DNA of 64,000 nt from Ochrobactrum sp. RH2CCR150 (GTDB lineage Bacteria; Pseudomonadota; Alphaproteobacteria; Rhizobiales; Rhizobiaceae): assembly GCA_014138095.1 (NCBI GenBank), contig JACGXE010000001.1, positions 62,001-126,000 of the forward strand. The letters run 5' to 3'. The translations under genes and the position numbers were made by a program. Position 1 is the stretch's first letter. Each line of letters starts with the position of its first letter. Under the pieces are notes generated by a model that ran no database searches, was not told the DNA's origin, and was given only the letters and a program-made list of their open reading frames with translations. Positions 27,301-38,300 of this stretch are shown one piece after another.

Positions 27301-30300
27301 CCGAAGGCGCTGTTGACCAGCATTACGCCTTCGTTCACGTTGGCAGCACCCACAAAGCCCGATGCATCCGCGCTTTGATCGAGGATCAGGCGGCCAGCCC
27401 CTTCTTTCCAAAAAGCGGTAGTTGTCAGACCCGTCAGCCTCCCCGTGAGCGTTAAATTAGCTGATGTATTGAACGTGCTATTAGTGCCCAAGACCTGAAC
27501 ATCGCGGTTCAATATAACAGCTGAATCCGGCAACAACGTGCCGCCATTCATTGTCAGGGAACCTGAGCCGAGAACGTCATCAGCACTGATCTTTAAAGTA
27601 CCGCGATCGAGTTCGGTGCCGCCCCCATAGGTATTACCGGGGTTAGAGAGATTAACCGTGCCGTCGCCGTCAATCACCACCTGGCCGTCGCCCGTAATCA
27701 AGTTGGCCAAATCAAGAGAGGTATCGTTGCGACTAATGACTAATTTTGCACTGTTGTCGATATTGACGAGGCTTTGAGGGGCCAGGCTACCGGTCGCTCC
27801 ATTCTGGCCAATTTGAAGCGTCCCTGTCAGGATCTCAGTATTGCCCGTGTAGAGATTATCGCCGGTGAGAACTGTCTTTCCCACCCCCTGCTGCACAAGC
27901 TGGCCGTCACCGCTGATCGTTTGGCCTATGATGAGATCATCACCCGTTCTATCGAGGACCAACGATGCACCATTTGCAATGGTAACACTCGAGCCCGCGC
28001 CAAGGTCACCAGTGGCTCCCCCAGCACCGATCAGTAATCTTCCCTTGTTGATCACAACATCGCCGGTAAATGATGCATCGAGGCCAGTCAGAGCCAGCGT
28101 CCCGGCACCGTCTTTGGTCAGCGCTCCGCCACCCGTCCATTGTTGATCAAGGGTCAAGCGGTGCGAGAGATCAGCGACGTCGAAACCGCCGCCCTTGACA
28201 CCCCAGGATATGTTTTTATCCGCCAGATCCGTCACTTGTGTGCCGGTCACCTGCAGTGTTCCGCCGTTGAAGTACAAATTCGTAACAACGTCTTCTGCAC
28301 CGAGTTGATGAGTGTTGGAAACAGAAATCACTCCATCGTAGAACTCGGTTCCCCCCATATATTCGTTACGGTTGTTGGTCAAAACGAGCGTTCCTTTGCC
28401 CGCCTGACGCAGCCGCCCCCAACCGGTAATTTCGCCGCCGAAGACTGTCACAACACCTGTGGCCTGCTTATAGGCCAGGACGCCGGCTTCCGCATTGGTA
28501 CCGGTATCAATGGTGCTTGCATCGTCCAGTACGCCGCGATCGCCAATCTGTAATGTACCACCGCGGATCTGCCAGTCCACGTTATAAGAGTTTCCAAGCG
28601 TCCAAGTGCTGCTACCGCTCTTTTGGAAAGTCTGAAAACCCTGATAGTCCGAATGGCTGTCTAATGTCTTGGAAAGTGACCCGTCGAAATCACTATCTTG
28701 ACTACCACCAAGGATGAAGAAACTGTCATCACCCACATAGGGGCCATACGGGGAGTAGGCGTCGGCTAATACCTTTCCCCGAATGTCCGATCCCTTGTGG
28801 ATTTCCAGAACGCTATTGCCAACCATGTATATCGCTCGGCCAGCCTGCCCAACCGATCCGCTCCCAGCCGCCCCGCCCTGTCCAGGCATAATTATGCCGG
28901 AGTTAACAATAGTCACGTTCGTACCATAGATACCATCACCGCCATCGCCGCCGCCGCCGTTGTTGGGCTGTGTCGAGGAAGCTATGCCGCCGGCGCCGCC
29001 AGCGCCACCAATGATCGTGCCGAGGTTTTCGATCGTAGCGTTGGTGGCGCTAATGCCCGCACCGCCGTGCCCCCCCATGCTCAAGTTCGTGGCTGTGAGC
29101 CCGAAGTGATGCGTATTACCACCGGCACCGCCCACACCGCCGCTAATCACATTGCTATTGCTGATGGACGACGTCGAGCCATCGGCTACCGGAAGCACAA
29201 ATACCCCCACACCACCGGCACCGCCATCGGCATCGTTCGTCACGGGCACATCGTTAGGACCGGCCCATTGACTGCCCGTGCCGGCCCGTCCGCCAACCCC
29301 GCCCGTGATGGTACCCTTATTGTCCAGGCGCGAGATGCCGTAGATTCCGGCACCACCTGCGCCTCCATTGGCACCGTCATCGTCAAGTGCATATTTACCT
29401 GTGCTACCTGGACCAGTTGGCGTGTCACCACCAACCCCACCAGCGCCTCCACTGATGGTAGCACCCGCTTCATTCTCCACCGCGGAACCGGTTTGGGCAT
29501 GATTGCCAGCAGTCAAACTGGAAACACCTGCACCGCCATCGCCACCACTGCCGCTACGGTATCCCATTCTCCATAGAGCAGGATCGTTCTGAGAAACCCC
29601 ACCGCCGCCGCCAATTCCGCCAGCAAGCGTGCTCGAGTTGACGATTGTCAAAGCATCGTGGTTTATCCAAACCCCAACGCCGCCGCCACCGCCATTGCCT
29701 GCAGCCCCCGGGTCGCCATCGTTGCTGCCAGTGTTATTCAGCGAATGTCCGCCGTTGCCGCCATCACCGCCATTGCCGCCGGTAATTGCCCCTTTGGTAT
29801 TGAGTGTACCTGCAGCATCAACGATCAATCCGTACCCGCCGGCACCACCGCCGCCGCCACTGCCTGCAGGTTTTGTCGGTGTATCCGCATCTGTTCCGTC
29901 TTGCCCACGAGAACCGGGATCCCCGGTGATTTGCTGGTTCGTTTCGGCTGAACCATTCGTCATCACAGAGAGATGCTGACAATTCGCGCCGCCATCTCCA
30001 CCGTCCCCTCCTCGCATTCCTTGCGTTGAATCTCCTGCAACGCCCAGGCCGCCACGACCACCACAGGCGCCGCCGCCGCCACCTCCCATACCCATTGTTT
30101 GCTGGTTGACGGGCATCGTTGCATTCGTTCCGTCCTGCCCGAAATCGCCACCCTGGCCCGCATGATCATGGTCGTAGCTGTCGGGGCTCCCCCCTCTACC
30201 CCCTACTGTTTGCGCAAAAGCGGATGTCGCGGGAATTGCACAAAACGCACCGAACAGGAGGAACAGCGGAAGGCAAACTACTGAATATAAAGTAATATTA

Positions 30301-30362
30301 GTCGACTTTAAATTAATTTTTCTCAATAAAGGAACGACATGCGCACCGCTATTTATTGCCAT
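24345..30362 (-). CDS. Giant classical autotransporter with glycine-rich N-terminal passenger
   Basis: A 2005-residue type Va secreted protein. An extended signal peptide (about residues 1-51, ending AFAQ) is followed by a glycine-rich region (about 52-515) with recurring ISGGxGGxGG-type blocks. The passenger (about 530-1640) contains autotransporter-associated repeats such as KDGAGTLALTG and KTGVGTLILTKDATYSG, expected to form a beta-helix. A proline/asparagine-rich junction (about 1650-1720) precedes the beta-barrel domain (about 1720-2005), which ends in the aromatic KVNW. This order matches pertactin-type adhesins of Brucella (OmaA/Bma group) in architecture, though I cannot assign an orthologue. 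Likely outer-membrane anchored and surface-exposed. Long AT-rich upstream DNA suggests regulated expression. Confidence 0.92.
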   Translation of the reverse strand: MAINSGAHVVPLLRKINLKSTNITLYSVVCLPLFLLFGAFCAIPATSAFAQTVGGRGGSPDSYDHDHAGQGGDFGQDGTNATMPVNQQTMGMGGGGGGACGGRGGLGVAGDSTQGMRGGDGGDGGANCQHLSVMTNGSAETNQQITGDPGSRGQDGTDADTPTKPAGSGGGGGAGGYGLIVDAAGTLNTKGAITGGNGGDGGNGGHSLNNTGSNDGDPGAAGNGGGGGVGVWINHDALTIVNSSTLAGGIGGGGGVSQNDPALWRMGYRSGSGGDGGAGVSSLTAGNHAQTGSAVENEAGATISGGAGGVGGDTPTGPGSTGKYALDDDGANGGAGGAGIYGISRLDNKGTITGGVGGRAGTGSQWAGPNDVPVTNDADGGAGGVGVFVLPVADGSTSSISNSNVISGGVGGAGGNTHHFGLTATNLSMGGHGGAGISATNATIENLGTIIGGAGGAGGIASSTQPNNGGGGDGGDGIYGTNVTIVNSGIIMPGQGGAAGSGSVGQAGRAIYMVGNSVLEIHKGSDIRGKVLADAYSPYGPYVGDDSFFILGGSQDSDFDGSLSKTLDSHSDYQGFQTFQKSGSSTWTLGNSYNVDWQIRGGTLQIGDRGVLDDASTIDTGTNAEAGVLAYKQATGVVTVFGGEITGWGRLRQAGKGTLVLTNNRNEYMGGTEFYDGVISVSNTHQLGAEDVVTNLYFNGGTLQVTGTQVTDLADKNISWGVKGGGFDVADLSHRLTLDQQWTGGGALTKDGAGTLALTGLDASFTGDVVINKGRLLIGAGGATGDLGAGSSVTIANGASLVLDRTGDDLIIGQTISGDGQLVQQGVGKTVLTGDNLYTGNTEILTGTLQIGQNGATGSLAPQSLVNIDNSAKLVISRNDTSLDLANLITGDGQVVIDGDGTVNLSNPGNTYGGGTELDRGTLKISADDVLGSGSLTMNGGTLLPDSAVILNRDVQVLGTNSTFNTSANLTLTGRLTGLTTTAFWKEGAGRLILDQSADASGFVGAANVNEGVMLVNSAFGGSVNVKSGGTLAGSGTVGDTNVAAGGKLEGMAGTTLTINGGLIVDAGGSVQVDIGATPNLMAMFNVTGDLTLDGTLDVTNGGNASPGIYRIFNYDPSQTNSYGGFQLATVDGVTANLNDWKIEDTTAGQINLVNMKGMTFVVWDGQNQADGVGVHGGDGHWNAADKNWKDLESESLNNKWADGSVAVFKATAGTVTIDDQANGVNSGGLVFDTDDYHIAGGPLNMVQGTGGTTPFIEVGEGSDPSVTATIDTVLQGSSGLTKTGVGTLILTKDATYSGTTMVTAGTLQLGNGGHEGAVNTDVELNGSQLADTALVFKRSDEFHFQHSISGNGEVIQRGTGTTTFNASNSFSGGLTVESGTVKAGIVEAAFGSGRVAVEKGATLDLDGFNQTIGGLDGNKDDKGDGEIQLGSGTVTLNQGFSTNFSGKISGKGGLVKNETGTLTLSGTNDYSGVTAINGGSLVQGAKDAFSSTSAYTVANGATLDLGGFATGMKSLENGGTVDFGGTGGTTLNVAGDYVGGGTLVMSTVLGADNSTTDLMTVGGNTSGTTSVVVKNRGGLGAATVNGIELIDIAGNSGGTFNLQGDYTTKDGQQAILTSSAYAYTLQKGDVSGTHTNDWYLVSQYTISDPDGPNPPDCNDPNGCSNNPDGPSRFSPAAPVYTSYAASMQALNQLPTLQQRRGDRYLNKSGSLRGSSEAGETDDRAIWARIEGAHNRLEPNTTAGPVQQDINTVIMQAGVDGQFYEDESGRLIAGITGQYGNGHARTSSEFDDANGGGELNTQGWGLGGTVTWYGNDGFYVDGQAQATWYKTDLRFGGGNNGLTNDNNGFGYAFSVETGKRFTIDKNWSLTPQAQLMFSSVDFDTFSDNYGATVSNRDGNSLNGRLGLAANYANSWQGADSRMVNANVYGIANLYQEFLGGTSINYGGTRMKADQDRTWAGVGFGGTYAWADNKYSVYGEGTVNTSLSHFADSYAVKGNVGFKVNW

Positions 30363-30855
30363 AATGATAACCTATCTAAGATTTATATGATTAAATTGTT
30401 TTTTTAGATAAATTATTTCAATAATAAATTCAAGAATATTGTATATTCTATAAATTACTAATAAATAATATTCTTTTTGGAATTTTATTTCCAAATTTTA
30501 TTTAAATGAAAGGACGTAAATTATAATTAAAATACCAATAATGTACCAATTTCTTGTCGAAGAATTCTAATGTTATTTCTATAATTCAGTTCAATAATAG
30601 ATAATAATTCGCTTCACCTTATTAAAAAATGCACACGACAATAATTATCCCGAATTCCACGGCTCTTAGACTGGCTATTGTATCGCATTAAAATGACGAC
30701 GCGTCGAAACAATCCTCACGATTGCGTATTCCGCCGACCGAATCTGCGCCGCACGCAACTGACAATACCGCCATATATTTTGGTGCCTTCGACAGTTGTT
30801 TGGGGTGTCGGAAAATTTCATTCTTGCCGCGCAATAGCAACAGAAGGTTACACCA
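30363..30855. other. AT-rich divergent promoter region
   Basis: About 490 bases between the divergent autotransporter gene and the interrupted gene at 30856. Base composition is strongly AT-rich, especially 30370-30660, in contrast to the flanking core genome. It must carry promoters for both genes; no specific operator or lux-type box was recognised. Confidence 0.55.
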
Positions 30856-32029
30856 ATGACAAATATCATCACTATCGATACATCAGTGAAAAGCTTTGTG
30901 GCCCCAGACAGAAGTGGGGCGGGGGCCAAGCCGGGCGGCGACGGCACTATCAAGGTAGAAGTGAAGGTCGAGGACGGCAATGGCGGTGCGGTCCCTAACG
31001 CCATTCTATACTATTCACAACCGGTGGGCGGCCCTGCCATCGTATTGCCGGATAATACAGTTATTTCAGTTGATCCATTTGATAAAGTACCAATTAAAGC
31101 CAGCCCCGCTGGCGTGGCGACATTCTATATCCATTCAAACGCTAAGGTGATTTTTTCTCCAAGACTAGAATTGAAAGACGTTGCTGACTCCACACTGGTG
31201 GACCCCAAATGGCCGCGTGATATAGCATTTACGGACTACATTTTAAACCCTGGCGAGAATCCGCTTGATGCGATTCCGCTGAGCGATGACGACAAACTCC
31301 ATATTCAGAGTGGGGCAAGCAGCGTCAATCTAAGACTGCCCAACGTAATCTGGTATGAATTTCAAGATGATTTTGATGCAAAACTGGCGCTGCTCGTTAA
31401 CGGCGATTATGCAGTTATCTGCCCTCTCGAGGACGCCACCGATGCGGGGATATCCATTCCTCTTGAACACCTGAAGACGAACACTGGCGATAAAAATCAA
31501 ATCGGCTACATAATTTATAATGGGGGTCTGACCAACACCTCGAGCACTGTGAATTGCGAAGTTTTAATTACTGGCGCAGAAAAGCCGCCGGTCGGCGGTA
31601 ATTTGCGTACGATTAAGGATGCGAAGCCTTTTCTAGTGGACCATACCACAAATATCGGAGACCTTGGCACCCCCCCCCGGAGAGGTTACCGTTTACGTCA
31701 ATTTAGCTAACTTGGATGCCAAATACCGAGTGAAAGGCTATGTAGTTCAAGGTCTTGTCTACATCAACGGCTGGTACCAAGACACCGAGGATGCGCACCG
31801 TGGACTCCTGCATATCGCAATGAAGGAATTTGACGCCACGGATGACTTCAGCAAGCCTCTGACGATGAAGATAAATGCCGGCGACCTTAAGGACTACGGT
31901 CAGAGGTATGGTGGCAAACCAGGCACGATTTTCATCGACTTTGATGTGATGGATATCAAAGCAAACAGATCGGTGGCGAAGCCGGATAAATTCTTTAGCG
32001 GCACAATCAACACGGTCAGCCCAATCTGA
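30856..32029 (+). pseudogene. Interrupted gene: Ig-like/beta-rich protein with frameshift at a C9 tract (possibly phase-variable)
   Basis: Two overlapping frames of one gene. Frame one runs from the ATG at 30856 to a stop at 31710; after a run of nine C (31670-31678) the sense continues in the next frame to 32029. Removing one C would join them into about 390 residues reading GDLGTPPGEVTVYVNL. The N-terminal part (about 30-105) resembles an Ig-like domain (KVEVKVEDGNGGAVPNA); the rest is beta-rich and unrecognised. No signal peptide or membrane helix is seen. Either the gene switches on and off by slippage in the C tract, or it is mutated, or the assembly has an indel. Its neighbour is a giant Ig-repeat protein, suggesting joint function. 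Confidence 0.75.
31670..31678 (+). repeat. Homopolymer C9 tract inside a coding region
   Basis: Nine consecutive C in the coding strand at the exact point where the reading frame breaks. With eight or eleven C the gene is open; with nine it stops after 284 codons. No comparably long tract was noticed in the other genes of the window. Confidence 0.9.
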
Positions 32030-32369
32030 AGCTACGGCGATGATTGCGGCTCATGGGGAAATCGTTTTCCATAATGCCGCACAACCAGCGATTATTGATC
32101 CCGATACGCGACAACAAAGGCCGATCGCATCGGGGTGCCAATAAACCCCAACGATAACAACTGGTTTAAAACGAGACTCAATCGGCTTGGATTGAGTTTT
32201 CTCGCACCTTTTACTCCGAATGCGGTTTGTGGCGAGGGTTACCGTCGCTCGTTGGAACATTTTCAAGCGCGACCGGCACCTGAAATACCAGTTTTCAATC
32301 TCGATCAACGTCGTTGCCGCTTCCATAAAGGGGGCGGTAATATTATCGTTTCAACTATAGGAGAACGGA
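32030..32369. other. Gene-free region before the giant Ig-repeat gene
   Basis: About 340 bases between the interrupted gene and the 2035-residue protein gene. Open frames exist on both strands but show no recognisable family and no ribosome site. A good AGGAG site lies six bases before the ATG at 32370. The spacing suggests that the giant gene has its own promoter. Confidence 0.5.
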
Positions 32370-35300
32370 ATGAACAAGTTCATTCTCAGTCAGCAGAACA
32401 ATATTCTGCGTTTTGTATCTCCCACCGATGATTCCGGGTCAGTTTTCCCTGCCAACCAGGACGTCGAATTTACCGTCGATTATCGCGACAATTCCGGGAA
32501 AGCGATGGCGGACCGCACACTCGTCTGGAAAGTTCTTGTGGGCGAGGCCATATTCGACAAGCAGACGACCTCGACGGATGACAACGGCCACAGCGTCAAT
32601 AGCATCAACGCATCGCTTGTTGACAACAGCGCAAACAGGTCTGTCCGGATCGCTGTCTCGCCGCTGGATGAGCCAGATGCCGTGCTGGAATTCGACTGCA
32701 CCTTCACTATTGCAGAAACCATGAATCTATCCTCGCGGTCTAGACAAATTACCTTCGCAGTGCCTACTCCCGATACGCTAAAGTTCAACACCGAACTAAA
32801 TGTTGTGGCGCATATTTCAAGTGATACCTCGTCTACCGGGCTGGATTGGATGCTGGTTGAGGTGAGCGGACCTTCAAACGGTACCCTATCCATTAAGCCT
32901 TATTCCAGCATTCAACACTATTCTGGCATTCAAGATGCCCTAAGTTATACTACCTTCCACTACAATTATGATACGCCATATTCAAACATAGCGGTCGTTT
33001 TGAAAGTGGATGCGGTTCCGAATGGACATGATTGCGTAACAACACCTGTATTGATGTCTTTCCCTGACCCCCGGCCAGATAACTACCTGTTCGTCACCTC
33101 GCCTGCCACTGGTTATTTGCATGTTGATCGCGACATCCCAATTAGCGTGGTATTTCAAAGTAATCTTGGTTCTCCTTTACGCCGTTTCGAAATAGATTGG
33201 GGTAAGGATCAAAGCGGCATCGAGATAAAATCTTTTGACCCCGTCACCGATGAAGAAGGTCGCGCCACTGCTGTGATCAGAGGAAAATCCGAGGGGCGGG
33301 TGGTGATGAATATACAGGCCCCATTTGGGGGGCCTGGTGCCAAATGTAGTTTCCCGATGATATTCTACACGCCTGTGGTCGACAGTATCACACTCATAAC
33401 ATCCGACGCTGCCGATATGCCGTACGATACCAAGATACCGGTCAGAGCAACTGTTCTGGACCAGTTTGGCCTCCCCTGTCCCGACGTAGAGGTGAATTGG
33501 TATTTTGGAGCGCCGCAGATCGCTCATGTCCCGTCGTCAACTTCCGATCCTGACGGTATCGCCACTTGCACATTCTCGTTCAGCACACAAACCGGATATC
33601 CCACTCCCTGGGCTTCAACGACAGTTGCGGCAAAAACGCACGACACTGCTGTCTCGTCAGATCTGATGACGATTACATTCACCGGTCCGTCCCTATTTAA
33701 CTTCGTGGAAGTTATCAAGCCGGATCAAACGGATCACACACTGACTTTTGCGGTCGGAGACGAGATCGATTTCCAGGTAAAATTAACTCATGACAAAGAG
33801 TACCCGCTGGCCAATTATAAAGTCGGATGGGATTTCAATGATTTAGATTTTAAACTCCTCCATGCCGACCCAAACACCAACGATCAAGGCCTCGCCAATG
33901 CCAAGGTCACGTCATCCACAGCATGGCCGTATCAGTTGGACTTCAAGGTTCCTGATGCTGGCCCTAACGTTCACTGCCTCTGCGATTTCACAGTCGTTGA
34001 GCGGAACGATAACCCCAGCAGCGTCAAGATAAATCCGCCAGCCGCATCCGCGATCCTATACGACACCCACGTGCCGATTAGTGCAATCGTTAAAAACAGC
34101 GCCGGTGATCCCGTACCCAATGCGACGGTTAACTGGAAATATGAAGGACAGTCGCAAGGTCTTGAATATCTTGAGGGGTCCCAGTCAAACGATCAGGGCA
34201 TTGCCGAAGGGTATTTTTTGCTCAAGACCCAGGACGGATATCCTGGCGAGAATTTCACGATAAAGGTCACGGCGAGTACCGATGACGATACCGTTCCGCC
34301 TGATTCCGCAACGCTGACTTTCGCAGGCCCGTCCGACAAGAACAAACTGGAAGTGCGTTTGCCAGATGAGAATAGTCGTTGGCTCGTGGGCGAGGATATC
34401 CATTTCCAGGTGCGATTGACACACAACGATGAGTACCCGCTGGCGGGTTACCCGATCACGTGGTTTTTCGATAATGAATCGATGTACACGAAGGTGTCCG
34501 AGGATGCTCAAACCAACAAGAATGGTATTGCTACAGCCGTCGTGAAGGCAAAGCAGACGGGACCCAGAGAAATCCCTATCTACGCCACGCCGGAAGCGGG
34601 CGCCAGCAACACCGTCTATATTTTTGTCGACAAGCATACACTGACGATAAATCCGCCGAATCCCGCCACAATCCTCTATGACACCGATGTGCCAATATCA
34701 GCAACCTATCTTAACTATGATGGCGCTCCTGTGGAGGATGCGTTGATAGGATGGGATTATTTTCAAGATGGTAAAGTAGTTGGCGGCCAATCTCACGTTG
34801 CCGAAACAGATCAGTATGGCGTCGCTTCTACCACGTTCAGATTTAAAACAGCGGGTCTAGGCTACCCGGGGGCTAACGTTTTCTGGACCGCACAGGCGGG
34901 GGACGATAGTAATTCTATCCTTTCCGACGAGGTCAAGCTTACCTTTAGGGGCCCCGGTAAAAACAATGATTTGGTACTCACCAGCCCGGCAGACGGGAGC
35001 GAATGGCCCGTTAATAAGGATATCCGTGTCACCGTCACTCTGTACGATGACCTAGGGAACTCGATGTGGGAGTATGGTGTGAAATGGAAATTCACTGGCA
35101 GCTGTGACGTCATCGGCACCCCAGACAGCAAGACTGCACCCCTTACTGGAACCGCGTCCGCCACTATTCAGGGGCTGGCCGAAGGAACTATTGGTATTGA
35201 GGTTAGTGCAGAAGATGCGGGAATAGTCGGAAAGAGCTTCTCGTTGAAGCTTACGAACCCCGACGTACCACATTTGAACATTCATCTATCCGCACTGGCG

Positions 35301-38300
35301 GCGGAAGATATTCTCTACGATACCAAAATTCCGATCTTTGCGACTGTTACCAATGACGATGATTCGGCTGTGCCTTATACAACGTTAAAATGGAATTTCC
35401 TCTACGTTCCAGGGCTTCAATATTGTCCTGAATCCACCACTTCAGCCGAAGGCGTGGCTGAAGGGTGGTTTATGTATTCTACGACAGACGGCGAACCTTC
35501 GGCCTTGATCAATACAGACGTTCAGGCAACAACCCTCGATGGCTCTTCCTCATCCGAGAAGCTTACGATTCATTTTGTCGGGAGCGGAAAACATAATGCC
35601 CTCATCCTGATTTCACCTGCCGATGGAAGCGTGGTCTACGTCGAAGATAAAATCCCCGTCACACTAAAGCTGACGGATTGGTATGGTACAAAATTAAGTT
35701 ATTATGTAATCACGTGGGACGACATTGTTGGCGGCGCCACGGTCACAGGCGCCGACCTCTTAACCGATGAGAATGGCGAAGCCAAAGCCACGATCACAGG
35801 GGCAGCGGCAGGCACCGTACAATTCACAGCACATGCTCAGGAAGCAGATGCGGACTGTCCGTTCACGCTGAGTTTCCATCAGCGGGATAAAATCCCTACT
35901 ATTACGATAAATCCGCCTGCCAGCGACACTGTGCTATACGATACCATCGTACCGATTACCGCGGCCGTCACCTATAGCGACGGCTCGAGAGCATCGGTCA
36001 CGAAGATAAAATGGATTTTCTCCGATGTTTCGGGACTCCATTCGTCAACAGAATCGATCATTGACCCCGACGGCGTTGCAACTGGCTATTTTGTGTATTC
36101 GACGACCGAGGGCTATCCAGAGGAATGGGTCACGATCGACGTTCACGCAACAACCCCGGACGGCTCTTTTTCATCGAATTCGATCAAAATTCAGTTTACC
36201 GGGATCGGCGAACATAATGCGCTCGACTTGGTTTCACCAGAAAATGGAGAAACGTGTGCGATCGACGAGGAAATACCCGTCAAAATAAAACTGACAAATC
36301 AGTTTAAAGAACCTTTGAAGCATTACTCCATTTCATGGGATCATCCGGTTAGTGGCGCCGTTATTAAAAACGCCGAGACTTCAACTGATACCAACGGTGA
36401 GGCTCGTGCCACGATTACAGGAATAGCGCAAGAAACCGTCGAATTCGTCGCACATGCTGCGGAAGCGGGACGCGATTGCAGTTTCAACCTGATCTTCCAA
36501 CAGCAGGACAAACTGCCCAATATCATTACGATACACCCACCACTTGCCCAGAATATTGTGTACAACACTCGCGTGCCGATAAGTGCCACTGTTAAAGATA
36601 GCAAAGGTGATCCGGCGCAGTTTATAGATGTGCACTGGGGCTTTACGGGGGGAGTTACATTTTCCGACACGGGCCAGACAGATGAAAAAGGCGAAGTCAC
36701 GGGATGGTTCTCCTTCAGCACGGAAGACGGCTACCCAGCCCTACCTATCGTCACAGAAGTAACGCTAAGCGACGAATTCGGCGACAACGCCGAGCCGATA
36801 ACGCTTGTATTCGCGGGCAGTGATCTCAAAGAAGTACTGGATCTCATCTCACCAACAGACGGGAGCCAGATAGAGATCAATGTAGATACAACGGTCACAT
36901 TGAAGCTGACCCATGACCACCAGTATGTCTTGAGGAACTATCCAATCAGTTGGGATACTCCAACCAATGGCGCCACGATCCAGATTATCGACCATCAGAC
37001 GGATGATCAGGGCTTGGCACGCGCCACGGTCAGGGGGGCGAACACGGGGATCGCGCACTTCTACGCAAGCATTCCGCATACGAGTGCTGAACGCGGGTTC
37101 GAATTAGAATTTATCAAGCAGGATGTGCAAGGCGATCACATCATAATAGACCCACCAGCTGACGGCGACATGCTGTACGATAGCTGGGTTAAGGTGACGG
37201 CATCCTATTTGAACGGAAACGGTGATGGCATAGCAGACGCCAACCTGTCGTGGCACTGCACCAACGGTGTAGAGCCCCAAAAAAGGAACACAACAACCGG
37301 AGCGGACGGTTCTTCTACCAATTATATTCGTTTTGAAACACTTGCGGGCTATCCCGCTGTGGCGAAGGAAACATATGTGAACGTGGCGGCCGGTGATGGA
37401 CGCAACGAAGGCCTGAAACTAACTTTCACCCATAGCGCCGACACGAATCATCTGACACTCATCGAGCTGGCGGACGGGGGTGATTTGGTCGTTGGAATGC
37501 CAACCACCATCACCGTACGGTTGACCAATCAGTTCGACCACCCTCTGACGAAATATCCTGTTTCGTGGATGGAACCGGTTGCCAATGCAACTTTAACGAA
37601 CATGACGTTTAGAACGAACGATAAGGGCATCGCTACAGCCACGATTGAAGCAACGGCTCAGGGAAGCATACAGTTTGGCGCCAACGTACCTGAGGCGAAT
37701 GCGCCCTGTCCGATCACCCTAACCGCCGTCAATCGACCTGATTGTACATTGATCCAGGACACGAACTACGCTCACAACCCACCGGCTGGTCAGCAGGTCG
37801 ACGTAACCGACCCCCATCAGATAGTAACGTTCGAGTTTCGCTATCTACATAATAACATAGCCCAGCAGTTTAGAGAAATCGGGTGGGTCTGCGATCCATT
37901 GGGTATGTATGCGCGCTATTACGATTATAACGACACCGAATTAACTCCCGATGAAAATGGCAGGGTTTATACGACAACAGGCATAGATGGCATCAGTATT
38001 CTCAAGGTTGGCTCCGTAACTCGATTTTTAACTACGATTCAGGCTTCACCAACAGGAACGAACTTACCTGTACAAGAATGCCGGTTCGTCATAGCTTCCT
38101 TTGACACTGAGGATTTCGACGATACTCTTGGCTCCGTCACGTACCTTCCCGACCCGCTTATTATTCCAGCCCAAATTTCAGAGGATGATCGCGGATTTAA
38201 ATTGATAGTTCCAGATCAATCCTTGGAGAATGCGGAAGTAAACAGTATAGTATTCTGGGTTGCTCGCTACACACCTGGAAAAGATCCTGAAGAAATAGTA

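Noticed and set aside
24399..29979. Several plus-strand open frames opposite the autotransporter
   Set aside because: They reflect the low stop-codon frequency opposite Gly/Thr/Asn-rich repeats; none has a recognisable domain.
28000..30200. Regular GC-rich repeats considered as a CRISPR array
   Set aside because: They are in frame glycine codons of the autotransporter with no constant repeat and spacer lengths.
32051..32326. 91-codon minus-strand frame between the interrupted gene and the Ig-repeat gene, considered as an IS remnant
   Set aside because: No transposase motif, inverted repeats or target duplication could be identified.
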